From Clostridium brassicae (lineage in GTDB: Bacteria; Bacillota; Clostridia; Clostridiales; Clostridiaceae): DNA of 64,000 bases. The position numbers and the translations under genes were made by a program. Each line of letters opens with the position of its first letter. Position 1 is the stretch's first letter. Of the stretch, positions 37,655 through 45,995 are shown piece after piece. The stretch lies in NCBI RefSeq assembly GCF_026738875.1, contig NZ_JAPQFJ010000005.1:62001-126000 (forward strand), read 5' to 3'. Under the pieces are notes generated by a model. The model did no database searches and was not told where the DNA came from. It worked only from the letters and a program-made list of their open reading frames with translations.

Positions 37655-37716
37655 CACTGTATTTAAGCCATTTCTTAAATTGGATGTATCTCTACACGCC
37701 TTACTATAATTAGTAT

Positions 37717-37846
37717 CTGTGTAAAGTTTCCCAGTTAAACTGAGGCTTATCGAGAGTTGCTATGTTACATATGTAAACTTATTAGTACTACTCGATTTAA
37801 GGACGCTAAGTCTCCCTTTATGGCTGGTAAAATTTATACCATTTTT
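37717..37846 (+). ncRNA. Probable tracrRNA of the Cas12f system
   Basis: TTGGAT (37680-37685), 19 bases, TATAAT (37705-37710) give a start near 37717. Then a hairpin (AAG...CTT, 37724-37748), a nexus-like stem ATCGAG (37749-37754) with CTCGAT (37791-37796) around an inner palindrome TTACATATGTAA, and an anti-repeat: AGGA and CTAA (37803-37810) pair with UCCU and UUAG of the repeat end. A terminator stem TGGTA/TACCA plus five T closes it at 37846. The order hairpin, CGAG nexus, anti-repeat is that of published Cas12f tracrRNAs as I remember them. A second complement, GGATGTAT (37682-37689), lies upstream. Confidence 0.65.
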
Positions 37847-39503
37847 AAAATTGCTCTTTAATTATTTCATCAATATTTGGTATAGCTATATTTTTACTAG
37901 CATTAACATCAGCATTTTCTTCATGTCCGCATACAACACATTTAAACTTTGATTGATTGTTTTTACAATCTCTATTTTCTTCATTTATACATCCACACTT
38001 ACTACATCTTTTAGAAGTATATTTAGGATTTATATATATTACATCTATACCTACTTCTTTTGCTTTATATTCAATCTTGTTTTGTAAATCATAATAACTC
38101 CAATCTTTTAAAAATTTTTCATGTGTTAATTGTGTTGCTCCACTTAAATTTTCCATTTGTATTATTCCGCAATTATTTTTAATTGCAAAATCAACTATAT
38201 ATCTACTATATTTATGATTAAAAGTATCAGCAAAATCACCAACTTTTTTACGAATTTTTTCTAGTGGTTTCATTCTATTATTATAACCATGCCCTTGCCT
38301 TCCATTTCCTACACATTTACTCGCTATACCTAATTCTTTATTTCTTTTATCAATTGTATTCCTATATTTGTTAATCAGCAATCCACTTATGCTTCCGATA
38401 TTAAATTTATTTAATTGTCTTTGATGTAAATTTTCATTATATTTTTGAATTTCATCATTTATCTGTTTGTTGGTCATTCCTATGTTAAAAAGTTTTTGTC
38501 TAAATCTAATTAACTCTTGTCCGCTTAATAAATTATGTTTGTAATTTATATAATCCCAATTTTCTTTATTGTTATCCCATATAGACATAGTTGCTACATT
38601 AACTATTCCTAAATCAATCCCTAATATTCTATTTTTGTCTAATGCTTTTGTTTCAGCTTCAAAGCTATAAGAAATGGTTAACTCGATTTTATCTTTATTA
38701 GATATTTTTATTTGTGCAGAACCTTGTTTATACTCACCGTTAATTATTTTGTTTATTGTAGTTTTTTTATTTCCATCTAGTTTGTCTATTTGAAATTTTA
38801 ACCTTGTACCGTTTTTTAAATTATATTTTTTATAACCACTTTTACTAAAAAATGATAACTCTACAAAATACCCATATTTATTTGATAAAATATAATTGTT
38901 ATTATAAATATAAAAAGGTGTATCTTTTTTATATTGTGGTATTCTACATTCATAATTTAATATTTTTTCTTTATCTCTTTTCCAATTATTTTGTACTAAT
39001 TGTTGGTCTAAAGAACCAACATTACTTGTATTATAATTCTGCATTATCAACTTTGTGGTGGCTTGTATTACATTTTCATAATTTTTTCCATATATTTCTT
39101 TATCTTTTTTTACTATTTGTTTTTCAATATTCATTAACATTTTTCTTTCTATGTGTTTTTTAGCAGTTTTTTTGACTTTATTAAGATAATTTTGGTTTTG
39201 TAATTTAGTTTTATCTTTAATTTTTTTTAATCTCTTATTGTATTCTTTTTCTATTTCTATATTAATTATTTCATTATCTATATTGTTTAATTCACTTTGT
39301 GCCTCCCATCTATTATTAAAATAATATTCTTTCCACATATCGCTTGATTTATTACATGCATGACATGACTTTAAATTAGCTTCCTTTATAATTTCTTTTG
39401 CAGTCTTCATATTTAGATGTAGATAAGGTTTATTTGTATCTTTTATATTTTTTTTATCTATTTCAAAACATTTATTTAAAGTTATTTTTATACATTTATT
39501 CAT
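37845..39503 (-). CDS. cas12f: Cas12f-type miniature CRISPR nuclease (type V-F)
   Basis: 552 aa, within the range of Cas12f1. RuvC-I GIDLGIVNVATMS (Asp297), RuvC-II GIIQMENLSG (Glu451), RuvC-III ENADVNASKNIA (Asp532): all catalytic residues intact. A C-terminal zinc ribbon CSKCG (500-503) and CVVCG (522-525). The N-terminus has CHAC (47-50) and a helical REC part. GRQGHGYNNRMKPLEKIRKK and NHKYSRYIVDFAIKNN are typical of Cas12f1 rather than TnpB, as is the array beside it. It acts as an RNA-guided dimer on DNA. Residues about 340-400 are an extra segment between RuvC-I and II. No cas1, cas2 or cas4 is nearby. Confidence 0.9.
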   Translation of the reverse strand: MNKCIKITLNKCFEIDKKNIKDTNKPYLHLNMKTAKEIIKEANLKSCHACNKSSDMWKEYYFNNRWEAQSELNNIDNEIINIEIEKEYNKRLKKIKDKTKLQNQNYLNKVKKTAKKHIERKMLMNIEKQIVKKDKEIYGKNYENVIQATTKLIMQNYNTSNVGSLDQQLVQNNWKRDKEKILNYECRIPQYKKDTPFYIYNNNYILSNKYGYFVELSFFSKSGYKKYNLKNGTRLKFQIDKLDGNKKTTINKIINGEYKQGSAQIKISNKDKIELTISYSFEAETKALDKNRILGIDLGIVNVATMSIWDNNKENWDYINYKHNLLSGQELIRFRQKLFNIGMTNKQINDEIQKYNENLHQRQLNKFNIGSISGLLINKYRNTIDKRNKELGIASKCVGNGRQGHGYNNRMKPLEKIRKKVGDFADTFNHKYSRYIVDFAIKNNCGIIQMENLSGATQLTHEKFLKDWSYYDLQNKIEYKAKEVGIDVIYINPKYTSKRCSKCGCINEENRDCKNNQSKFKCVVCGHEENADVNASKNIAIPNIDEIIKEQF

Positions 39504-39548
39504 AGACTTACCTCATATTTCAATAAACTTAATTATTTCATATTTAGT

Positions 39549-39630
39549 AATGCTCTAATATAATAAAAAAATACATAGAAAAATAAGGTATCTTAATTAC
39601 AAGTATAAGAGCATTTGTAACTAAAATACC
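39549..39630 (-). promoter_or_regulatory. Two interlocked inverted repeats in the cas12f leader
   Basis: AATGCTCTAATA (39549-39560) pairs with TATAAGAGCATT (39604-39615); GGTATCTTAATTAC (39587-39600) pairs with GTAACTAAAATACC (39617-39630). The second stem encloses one arm of the first, so both cannot form simply. On the minus strand the inner stem is followed by TTATTTTTC, like a terminator. It could be an attenuator or just the terminator of the gene upstream. Confidence 0.5.
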
Positions 39631-39645
39631 TAACCCCTATCATAT

Positions 39646-40002
39646 TTACTTTTTAGAATATTTATTTTTAACAAACGCATAATTATAAATTTGAATATCA
39701 CTATCTATAAATCCCCTTCGCCTTGCCCCTATTAGAGTTTCATACATATTGCATCTCCCAACAATATTGTCAGTATGTATATATATTTTACTTATTTTTA
39801 ATCCGTTTTCACAGATATATTTCACTAAATCATAGCCTGTTGGCAGTAAATTCCCTTCATCATCTTCCCCTAAATCATGGTCTAAGGATAGTATTTCAAT
39901 ATCAAAATTTTTAAGATAATATATAGCTTCTTCTATTGTCCTAACAATCTTAAAACCTTCTGGACAATCCCTTAAATCATCGACGTAGAGATTAATTTTC
40001 AT
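39646..40002 (-). CDS. Cyclic-phosphate processing receiver-domain protein (cREC-like)
   Basis: 118 aa: INLYVDDLRDCPEGFKIVRT, then LSLDHDLGEDDEGNLLPTGY, DLVKYICENGL. The VDD and LDHDLG-TGYD motifs are those of the receiver-like family proposed to process cyclic phosphates or to act in defence/stress loci. It overlaps the 105-aa gene by 11 bases, so they are translated together; cas12f follows after 142 bases. Confidence 0.75.
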   Translation of the reverse strand: MKINLYVDDLRDCPEGFKIVRTIEEAIYYLKNFDIEILSLDHDLGEDDEGNLLPTGYDLVKYICENGLKISKIYIHTDNIVGRCNMYETLIGARRRGFIDSDIQIYNYAFVKNKYSKK

Positions 40003-40309
40003 CTTCTTCTGAATCCCATTTAATACTTATCGCTTTCCTATCCTCTCCAAAGTCCAGTATTTTTGTTGTAAATCCTAATTTTTCAAGTTCTTGGATAACA
40101 TTTTCTATCATATCACATTCAGATTTATCACAAAAATAGCTTATTGAATAATTTCCTTTTTCAGCCATTATTTCTACCGTTTGTAGTATTTTTTTTAGTG
40201 TTTTATCTGTTTCTTTTTTAATATCTATTAGTTGTTCATTCTTTTCATCAGCTAATTTTCTCATTTCTTTTGCTGTTTTATATTCAAATTCTTCTTTAAT
40301 ACTCATCAC
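39992..40309 (-). CDS. Hypothetical phage protein
   Basis: 105 aa: helical coiled-coil start (EFEYKTAKEMRKLADEKNEQ), then an alpha/beta end with SISYFCDKSECDMIENVIQE and GFTTKILDF. Unknown; coupled to the cREC gene. Confidence 0.55.
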   Translation of the reverse strand: MMSIKEEFEYKTAKEMRKLADEKNEQLIDIKKETDKTLKKILQTVEIMAEKGNYSISYFCDKSECDMIENVIQELEKLGFTTKILDFGEDRKAISIKWDSEEDEN

Positions 40310-40427
40310 TTATTCTCCTAACTTCTTTTTTAATATAATTTTAACATTTAATATTTAAAAAACATAATAGAAAAGTTTCCCATTAAAATAAACGTCTTAA
40401 AACGTGAAATAATAAGTTTAGCCATTT

Positions 40428-40772
40428 TTAAACTAAAGTTCCTGTTGATACTCCTAATTCTTTTGCAATTTGTTCTTGTGTCAAAGGTGCATTTTGCACT
40501 CTTGAACCTCCATGTGTTATTCCACATAACTTTACATATTCACTATAAACTTTACCTTGCTTAACTGGATTATTTTCAACTAAGGATTGTAATTTTGGTA
40601 TAAGTTCATTTAGTTTTTTATAATTTTGTAATTGCCTTTGGTCTATTCCTATTTGATTGGCTAAATCTTCTTGAGATTTTTGCTCAGCGAAATTATTTCC
40701 ATCAGCTACTTTATTATACTGATTTATTCCCCTGTTTCCACCTGCACTACTAATCCTAATCCCATCTAACAA
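40428..40772 (-). pseudogene. Fragment of a ParB-like phage protein (HTH part)
   Basis: 114 codons from a TTG without a clear ribosome site. IRISSAGGNRGINQYNKVAD, KSQEDLANQIGIDQRQLQNY and LTQEQIAKELGVSTGTLV resemble the middle of ParB/Spo0J-type phage proteins, which are normally longer on both sides; a stop lies just upstream in frame and the end stops abruptly after the second HTH. A small hairpin GTGAC/GTCAC lies just before it. Probably truncated; a functional short HTH protein is possible. Confidence 0.55.
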
Positions 40773-41000
40773 AGTGACATAAAGTCACACAGTCAACTAT
40801 ATTTTAACCTATTCCGCTATCCCTCAAAGTGATAGCGAATTTAATCCTAAGTTTAACTTAGTACACCTTAATCTTATCCCTTTATTATCCTATTATCCTA
40901 TTTTAGGACTTTATCTCGGCACTATATTTGGGTTGACTTCATAGTTGTTCTTGATTTTTAACTACCGAATAATTCAGTAGTTTTTCAAGTCTACACCTCT

Positions 41001-41128
41001 TTGCATTTTCCATTAGATGATGTATAATAATATTGGAGTTTAGGAAGAGTTTTATTAAACCCTTCCTAATATAGATTGTTTATTAATGTTGGCGTTTCCT
41101 GTGGATTAGGAAACGTTTTTTATTTTTA
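41001..41128 (+). ncRNA. Small RNA B, paralogue of RNA A
   Basis: TTGCAT (41001-41006), 16 bases, TATAAT (41023-41028). Hairpin 1 TAGGAAG..GTTT with AAAC..CTTCCTA (41041-41068); hairpin 2 GGCGTTTCCT (41091-41100) with AGGAAACGTT (41108-41117), then a strong T tract. Same order and partly the same bases as RNA A. Confidence 0.7.
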
Positions 41129-41299
41129 AGTTACCATTTAAGGAATTTTAAATTTATATAATATATAATTAAGTTTTAATTCTTAGTTGTATTTATTCCT
41201 ATAGCAGCATTGTCTTATCTTATATTTAATAATTGTTCTGTTCTAATGCGACACTAATTTTAATTGCAACTTCAAGCTTACTAATTACTGTAAAATATC

Positions 41300-41379
41300 T
41301 GTGGATAACTTCCGTATGTAATAAAAAATAGTATTATACACTATACATATAATTGTTTTATATCGTCTATAATACTATT
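41300..41379. other. Possible prophage replication origin
   Basis: TGTGGATAA (41300-41308) is an exact DnaA box in reverse. A perfect 12-bp inverted repeat AATAGTATTATA (41327-41338) and TATAATACTATT (41368-41379) follows in AT-rich DNA, 200 bases from a winged-helix gene of the replication-initiator type. The wider gap 40773-41578 has no other gene. Confidence 0.4.
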
Positions 41380-41460
41380 TGAACCATTACATTTGAAACG
41401 CCGAGGTAAAAATGGATATGACAAATAAGCTTATCTGTTTATATTTTTTCAAAAATTTGA

Positions 41461-41548
41461 TATAATATAAATAAGCTTAATTAAATGATGAGTATTTAAT
41501 TGTTTTGCACTTATCGAAACGCCCATTTCGGTAGGTGCTTTTACTTTA
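41461..41548 (+). ncRNA. Small RNA C, loop complementary to RNAs A and B
   Basis: TATAAT at 41461-41466, then about 35 bases, then a 13-bp stem GCACTTATCGAAA (41507-41519) with TTTCGGTAGGTGC (41526-41538), loop CGCCCA, T-rich tail. The loop and its edge read GAAACGCC, the complement of GGCGTTTC in hairpin 2 of RNAs A and B. Confidence 0.6.
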
Positions 41549-41578
41549 TTTCGATGCCGTTGAGTTTAACCCCATCGC

Positions 41579-42088
41579 TCAAAGCAACTCTGGGTTATAT
41601 TCCATTTCTCCCAACAACATCTTTTCTAAGTTATTATAATTATAGTTTCTTTGTTGATAATTATTAAAATCGGTACGTTGCATGTTGGTGTAACTATTCT
41701 TATAGTTATTTTTATAGTTGCTTTTATTTTTTCCACCATGACTACAATTCTGTGTATCAGCTTTCTTAATATTATCTTTATTACCTTTTACAGTTTGTTT
41801 TAAGTGGTCTACAGCGTTGTTAATTTTCTTTTGGACTAATATATATAAATTACTAATTGAGCCTCTCCTACGCTTGATTATGAGTTTTAAAGACACCAAT
41901 TCTTTTATGTATCTGTTAATCGTTCTTTCGCATCTTCCCAAAGCACAAGCGAGATATTTAATACTTGGAAAACAAGTAGTCTTATCTCCATGTGCCATAG
42001 ACAATAATAAATTATAACACCTATAAGCACCATCAGATATTTTTAAATTTGTAATTAAATTATTATCTATAATAGTATAGTTTGTCAT
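41579..42088 (-). CDS. Winged-helix protein, possible replication initiator
   Basis: 169 aa. Residues 10-90 are a MarR/DnaD-N-like winged helix: YRCYNLLLSMAHGDKTTCFP, SIKYLACALGRCERTINRYI, KELVSLKLIIKRRRG. The rest is polar with N and Q rich repeats (NYKNNYKNSYTNMQRTDFNN). Such proteins open the replication module of many Firmicute phages. It is the phage gene closest to the right att site. Confidence 0.68.
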   Translation of the reverse strand: MTNYTIIDNNLITNLKISDGAYRCYNLLLSMAHGDKTTCFPSIKYLACALGRCERTINRYIKELVSLKLIIKRRRGSISNLYILVQKKINNAVDHLKQTVKGNKDNIKKADTQNCSHGGKNKSNYKNNYKNSYTNMQRTDFNNYQQRNYNYNNLEKMLLGEMEYNPELL

Positions 42089-42157
42089 TTTTATTTCCCC
42101 CTCTAAACTATACCAAAGTGAGTTATATCAATACATTTCAGTAATTTGGATATTGTA

Positions 42158-42808
42158 CTATAATTTTAGTATATTATGCCCTCCACAAGCTGCTACCTCT
42201 ACTGCTCTTTTACAACTTTCTTGTCCAATAACATCCTCAAAATCTATTGCATATTCTTTTATATTATTTTTTTCTGTTGGTTCATAAGGCATCAAGTCTC
42301 TATATTTTATAAAATTAATAACTTCATTTATATTATTCAATGGATATATATTGGCTTTCTTTATAGCTGCACATTCTTCAGCATTTTCCATGGGCACAAC
42401 AAAATTATTTACCCCTTGATTTATTCCTTCAATTACAATAGGGAGAGCTCCTTTTATTCTTTTCAATTCGCCAAATAAAGATAATTCTCCCATAAAGATA
42501 AAATCTTCAGTATCACCTGCATATACTTGATTAGTTGCAATTAAAATACCTAAAGCTATAGGTAAATCAAATAAAGAACCTTCTTTTTTTAAGTCAGCTG
42601 GTGCAAGATTAACTGTTATTCTTTTTGCCGGAAATTCAAATCCAGAATTAGTTATTGCTGATCTTACTCTTTCCTTAGATTCTCTTACAGACATATCTCC
42701 TAATCCTACAATATTAAACATAGGAAGTCCTGATGAAATATCTATTTCTACACTAACAATAGTTCCATTAATACCTGTAAATGTAGCTGAATATATTTTT
42801 ACTGCCAT
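42158..42808 (-). pseudogene. comM: comM/yifB 5' part
   Basis: ChlI N-terminal domain: YSATFTGINGTIVSVEIDIS, GLPMFNIVGLGDMSVRESKE, PAKRITVNLAPADLKKEG, DLPIALGIL. Start ATG 42806-42808 behind AGGTGA. After ACGGHNIL the frame enters phage DNA, adds two codons and stops. Without the ATPase it cannot work. Confidence 0.95.
42168..42177. other. Prophage attachment site, right copy of the 10-bp core
   Basis: AGTATATTAT, identical to 3341-3350. The bases to its right code comM up to CGGHNI. Joined at the core the frame reads HNI-LLYGPPGCGKS. Confidence 0.88.
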
Positions 42809-43004
42809 ATTAATCACCTCATGGGAAATTATTACCAAATGAAGAATTTATATAATGCTTTTTTAAATTTTATAATATTTTTTTATTTTAATATTTAAAT
42901 TAATGTATTTTTGTTTCTATTTTTAATTTCCTTTATAATCTTTTAGGACTTATTGTGAAAATATTTATTAACCTTATCTTAATCAGATATTTATTATTTT
43001 AAGT

Positions 43005-43049
43005 CTAAAAAATGCATACATGTCACTAACTTATTTGGCATGTATGCAT
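43005..43049 (-). terminator. Intrinsic terminator after the Spo0E-like gene
   Basis: ATGCATACATG (43012-43022) and CATGTATGCAT (43039-43049), followed on minus by TTTTTTAG. It insulates comM from upstream. Confidence 0.75.
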
Positions 43050-43121
43050 CCATGTTGAAAAATATCTTATTTTACTTGTTTATCTTTAGTTTATCGTTGT
43101 TTAATACTGCTTGGCTATAAG

Positions 43122-43298
43122 CTATAGCTTTTTCTTGTCTCGTCTTATAAAACTATTATACTCATTAAGTAATATGTCTAATTTTTGACTTAGTTTTACA
43201 AGTTCAGGATCAACAAGTGCAGACTTTTCGCTTACAAGCTGATGCATTAAACTTCTAACTTCTTCTATTTTTTTTAGTAGCAGTTCTTCTTTTGACAT
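43122..43298 (-). CDS. Spo0E-like aspartyl-phosphate phosphatase
   Basis: 58 aa from ATG 43296-43298 (GGGGGG site close upstream). LLKKIEEVRSLMHQLVSEKS, LVDPELVKLSQKLDILLNEY is the Spo0E signature, including SQxLD. The family removes phosphate from Spo0A-P and delays sporulation. Confidence 0.88.
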   Translation of the reverse strand: MSKEELLLKKIEEVRSLMHQLVSEKSALVDPELVKLSQKLDILLNEYNSFIRRDKKKL

Positions 43299-43478
43299 AA
43301 TATCCCCCCTTTCTTTTTCAACTATATAAAATAGGAAGGATATCATACAGACAATTTAAAATAAAAAACACTTAAAACACATTTAAATTTGCTTTAAGCG
43401 CTCTTTAAAAATTATTTTTATTTTTAGTATATTTATTTAGAATCTACACATACTACTTTCATAGAGAGGTGATTAGCA

Positions 43479-43526
43479 ATGGATATAGATTTTAAAAACA
43501 ATTATTTAAGGTTAGTCCGAAAATAA
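43479..43526 (+). CDS. 15-codon frame with ribosome site (uncertain)
   Basis: ATG after GAGAGGTGATT; encodes MDIDFKNNYLRLVRK. A terminator follows at 43561. A leader peptide or a very small protein; the ribosome site is the only support. Confidence 0.25.
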   Translation: MDIDFKNNYLRLVRK

Positions 43527-43560
43527 TTTTAAAGTCTCCATATACTCACTAATCTTGTTG

Positions 43561-43592
43561 CCAGGAAGTAATATTACTTCCTGGTTTTATTT
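43561..43592 (+). terminator. Intrinsic terminator, 24-base palindrome
   Basis: CCAGGAAGTAAT joined directly to ATTACTTCCTGG, then TTTTATTTT. Confidence 0.75.
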
Positions 43593-43867
43593 TCTATACT
43601 TATTTATATTTTTCTTCACTAATCATATTAAGTATTTATTCTATTGTTTTTATATACGCATAAAAAATTCACCTTATATTAAACTATTTGTTTTAATATT
43701 TATAAAAGTTTCCTCTATTTCCTCTAAACACTTATTGAATTCTCTATATAATCTTTATATAATTATCTTGAAAAAAGTTATTTTAACAAATTCTAAATGC
43801 AAATAATTCAAGTTAATAATCTGAAATATTTGTAAAGCTCTTATTTTGAACCTACATCATTTATAAG

Positions 43868-44056
43868 GGAGTTCGATATTTAAATGCGGATTAGTCTTAT
43901 AAGACCAACTATGAGTGGCAAAGGCAACAATACATTTGTGAGAACACCCACCTATCGAGAGATAGGTGTCAAAATTAGAGTAGCGGTATTTTGGATTTAT
44001 AAATATTAAGAGCATGGCATGCATATTATTAGGAGAGGTAATTTATCCTCTCTTTT
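43868..44056 (+). ncRNA. ssrS: Probable 6S RNA
   Basis: About 190 nt without a frame. Its ends pair (ATATTTAAAT near 43877 with ATTTATAAATAT near 43995), with a middle containing GAGTGGCAAAGGCAACAA and CACCCACCTATCGAGAGATA then GGTGTC, TAGCGG. The long rod with a side bubble and terminal hairpin fits Firmicute 6S RNA as I remember it. A terminator GAGAGG/CCTCTC plus six T ends it. 6S RNA binds the sigma-A holoenzyme. A different family is possible. Confidence 0.5.
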
Positions 44057-44189
44057 TTATTTATCTTATATACACTCCCAATATTCAATATGGTACAACC
44101 TATCAAAGAATATAGTATAATCACAAAACACCCTATAGAATAGACTTTCTTTAATTTTCTACTCTATAGGGTATTTATATATATCGATA

Positions 44190-44420
44190 TTAAAACATTG
44201 GCATATTATCTAAATTATCATTTTCACTACTATTAGGATTACTTCTTAAAAATTCTCTTCCATTTTTACTTTTGCCTACATTTACTCCTTCAATAGCGTG
44301 GCTTTTAGCCATAACTATAGCATCCTCAATAGAATGTACTTCTCCGTTTTCTAACATTACATCTGTGATATCTCCATCATTATTCTTTTTAACTTTTATT
44401 ATTTTATGATCACTATTCAT
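44190..44420 (-). CDS. DUF3892 protein
   Basis: 76 aa: IIKVKKNNDGDITDVMLENG, EDAIVMAKSHAIEGVNVGKS, NGREFLRSNP. This is the DUF3892 pattern of small Firmicute proteins of unknown function. The 586 bases to its right contain no intact gene. Confidence 0.75.
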   Translation of the reverse strand: MNSDHKIIKVKKNNDGDITDVMLENGEVHSIEDAIVMAKSHAIEGVNVGKSKNGREFLRSNPNSSENDNLDNMPMF

Positions 44421-44745
44421 AATTAATCCCTCCTTATTATTACTATTAGTATTTAATTTATTTTTTTAAATATTCATGTTTTTAACATTATACATACTTT
44501 ATGTATGTCTCTTATTTTATGAAGAGACTAGTATAGCTATCTGGATAAACTAATAATAATTTTTAATACACTTACCTCTCCAATAATTACTTAAAACATA
44601 ACATTTATTTTAAGCTATAATCATATATGTTTGCTTTGAAATATTGATAAATTTTTATTTCCTTATAAGTATTATTTTATATAAAAAATTAGTGATATTT
44701 CAGAGTGAACTAGATGTCTGATTAAATTCAAAATTTTAGTATGGC

Positions 44746-44786
44746 AGTTTACATTTAAATTTTACTTTACATAATTAAAACTATGT
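44746..44786. repeat. 41-bp imperfect direct repeat, left copy
   Basis: AGTTTACATTTAAATTTTA then TTTACATAATTA and TATGT; matches 45805-45845 at about 38 of 41 positions. The two copies bracket two degraded genes. Confidence 0.65.
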
Positions 44787-44894
44787 CATCCTTATTTGCC
44801 TATGGCCTTAACTACTGTTGCTATAACTTTGCCCGCATCACCTACTCTATTTTTGCATAATTTTTCCCACTTACAGAATTTATATTTTTATATA

Positions 44895-44926
44895 CTAAAA
44901 AGCAGTAGTTTTCCTACTGCTTTTAC
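44895..44926. terminator. Bidirectional terminator-like hairpin
   Basis: AAAGCAGTAG and CTACTGCTTT with A and T runs on either side. Between 44421 and 44895 nothing else is evident. Confidence 0.6.
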
Positions 44927-45006
44927 TATTGTAGTGCTATTATTTCTTTACAATATCCTATAGGAGGCAAGCTCTTCGTAACTGCTCCACCATAATACAC
45001 TGATAT

Positions 45007-45190
45007 CTACTCATCTTCCTTTAAATCTTTAAAAGATATTTTTTTGTTTTTTACATCTATTCTTTTTGTATTTTGGTCAATGTTAAGTTTTATTTTTTCA
45101 TATCCAAATTGCGTAGCTTTTTCCCTTCTATATATAATATAAATCCCTTGTTTATTACTATCTACATTTCTTATATTTTTAATTTTGAAA
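45007..45190 (-). pseudogene. C-terminal fragment of an unidentified gene
   Basis: Open frame ending ISFKDLKEDE with NVDSNKQGIYIIYRREKATQ upstream, no start. It abuts the ThpR remnant. Looks like decayed coding sequence. Confidence 0.35.
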
Positions 45191-45195
45191 GAGTT

Positions 45196-45545
45196 TTACA
45201 ATACTATTTCTTCTAACACTTCATAAACTAATTGATTATTTACTCTCTTACTTTCCATAAGAGCTATTGAGTATATAGGCACTTTAATTGGATCAATAAT
45301 AATTTCTTTTGTTAAGTCTCTTCTAATTACTTGCCTCCCAAGGGTAATATGTGGTTTATATTTTCTATTATCAATACTAAATCTATTTTTAACTAATAAT
45401 TTTCTTAATTGTTCCTGAAACTTGACAAGTTCCTTATTTTTTTCAATTCCACACCAAATAGTTTCTATTTTTTCCCTTTTAAAAGAACCAATATTAGAAA
45501 CAACAAGTTGTTTAGGTGGCCTCTTTAATTCTTGTAAAATTATAA
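45196..45545 (-). pseudogene. 2'-5' RNA ligase/cyclic phosphodiesterase (ThpR-like), C-terminal remnant
   Basis: Reads SNIGSFKREKIETIWCGIEK, then RKYKPHITLGRQVIRRDLTK with the second HxT motif (HITLGR), ending YEVLEEIVL. The N-terminal half with the first HxT is absent and no start precedes it. Truncated gene. Confidence 0.65.
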
Positions 45546-45995
45546 TTTTTAAAATAAAATTTTCTATAAAAATTGTTCTTCATTATATACTATCATATAT
45601 CATTTAAACTATATTTCCTCTAGTTTTACAATTACTATTTAATCATGTTTATTTTACCCCATATATACAATCAATATTTCTTTCATCTTTAGATGAATGG
45701 TATTATCTATTTACACTCATTTATAAGTTCTCTTAATCTCATTTTTTCAAATCATTAATAAATTTTTTAGTCAAATGTTCTTTAAACCTATACATCAACT
45801 AATAAGTTTACATTTAAATTTTAATTTACATAATTATAATTATGTATTCTTTTCTATTTTAATTTAACTTTTCTTCATTATATAATTTTTTCTATTAATC
45901 TAATATTTTCTCTGTGTCCCCATCTATCTACCAACATACTTTTATTAAAATTACGTAATATATAAGTACAATCTAAAAAAGGAGGTAATTTATAT
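45546..45995. other. Gap with the right copy of the 41-bp repeat
   Basis: The repeat copy is at 45805-45845. The rest is AT-rich with no gene; the last 60 bases must hold the promoter of the spore protein gene, but a sigma-G motif is not clear to me. Confidence 0.5.

Noticed and set aside
37845-39503. TnpB transposon protein instead of Cas12f
   Set aside because: There is no IS200/IS605 transposase, no element ends, and a CRISPR array plus tracrRNA-like RNA is adjacent; the length and middle motifs fit Cas12f1 better.
44792-44884. Short peptide frame ending KVIATVVKAIGK, bacteriocin-like
   Set aside because: No start codon or ribosome site in frame; probably decayed coding DNA.
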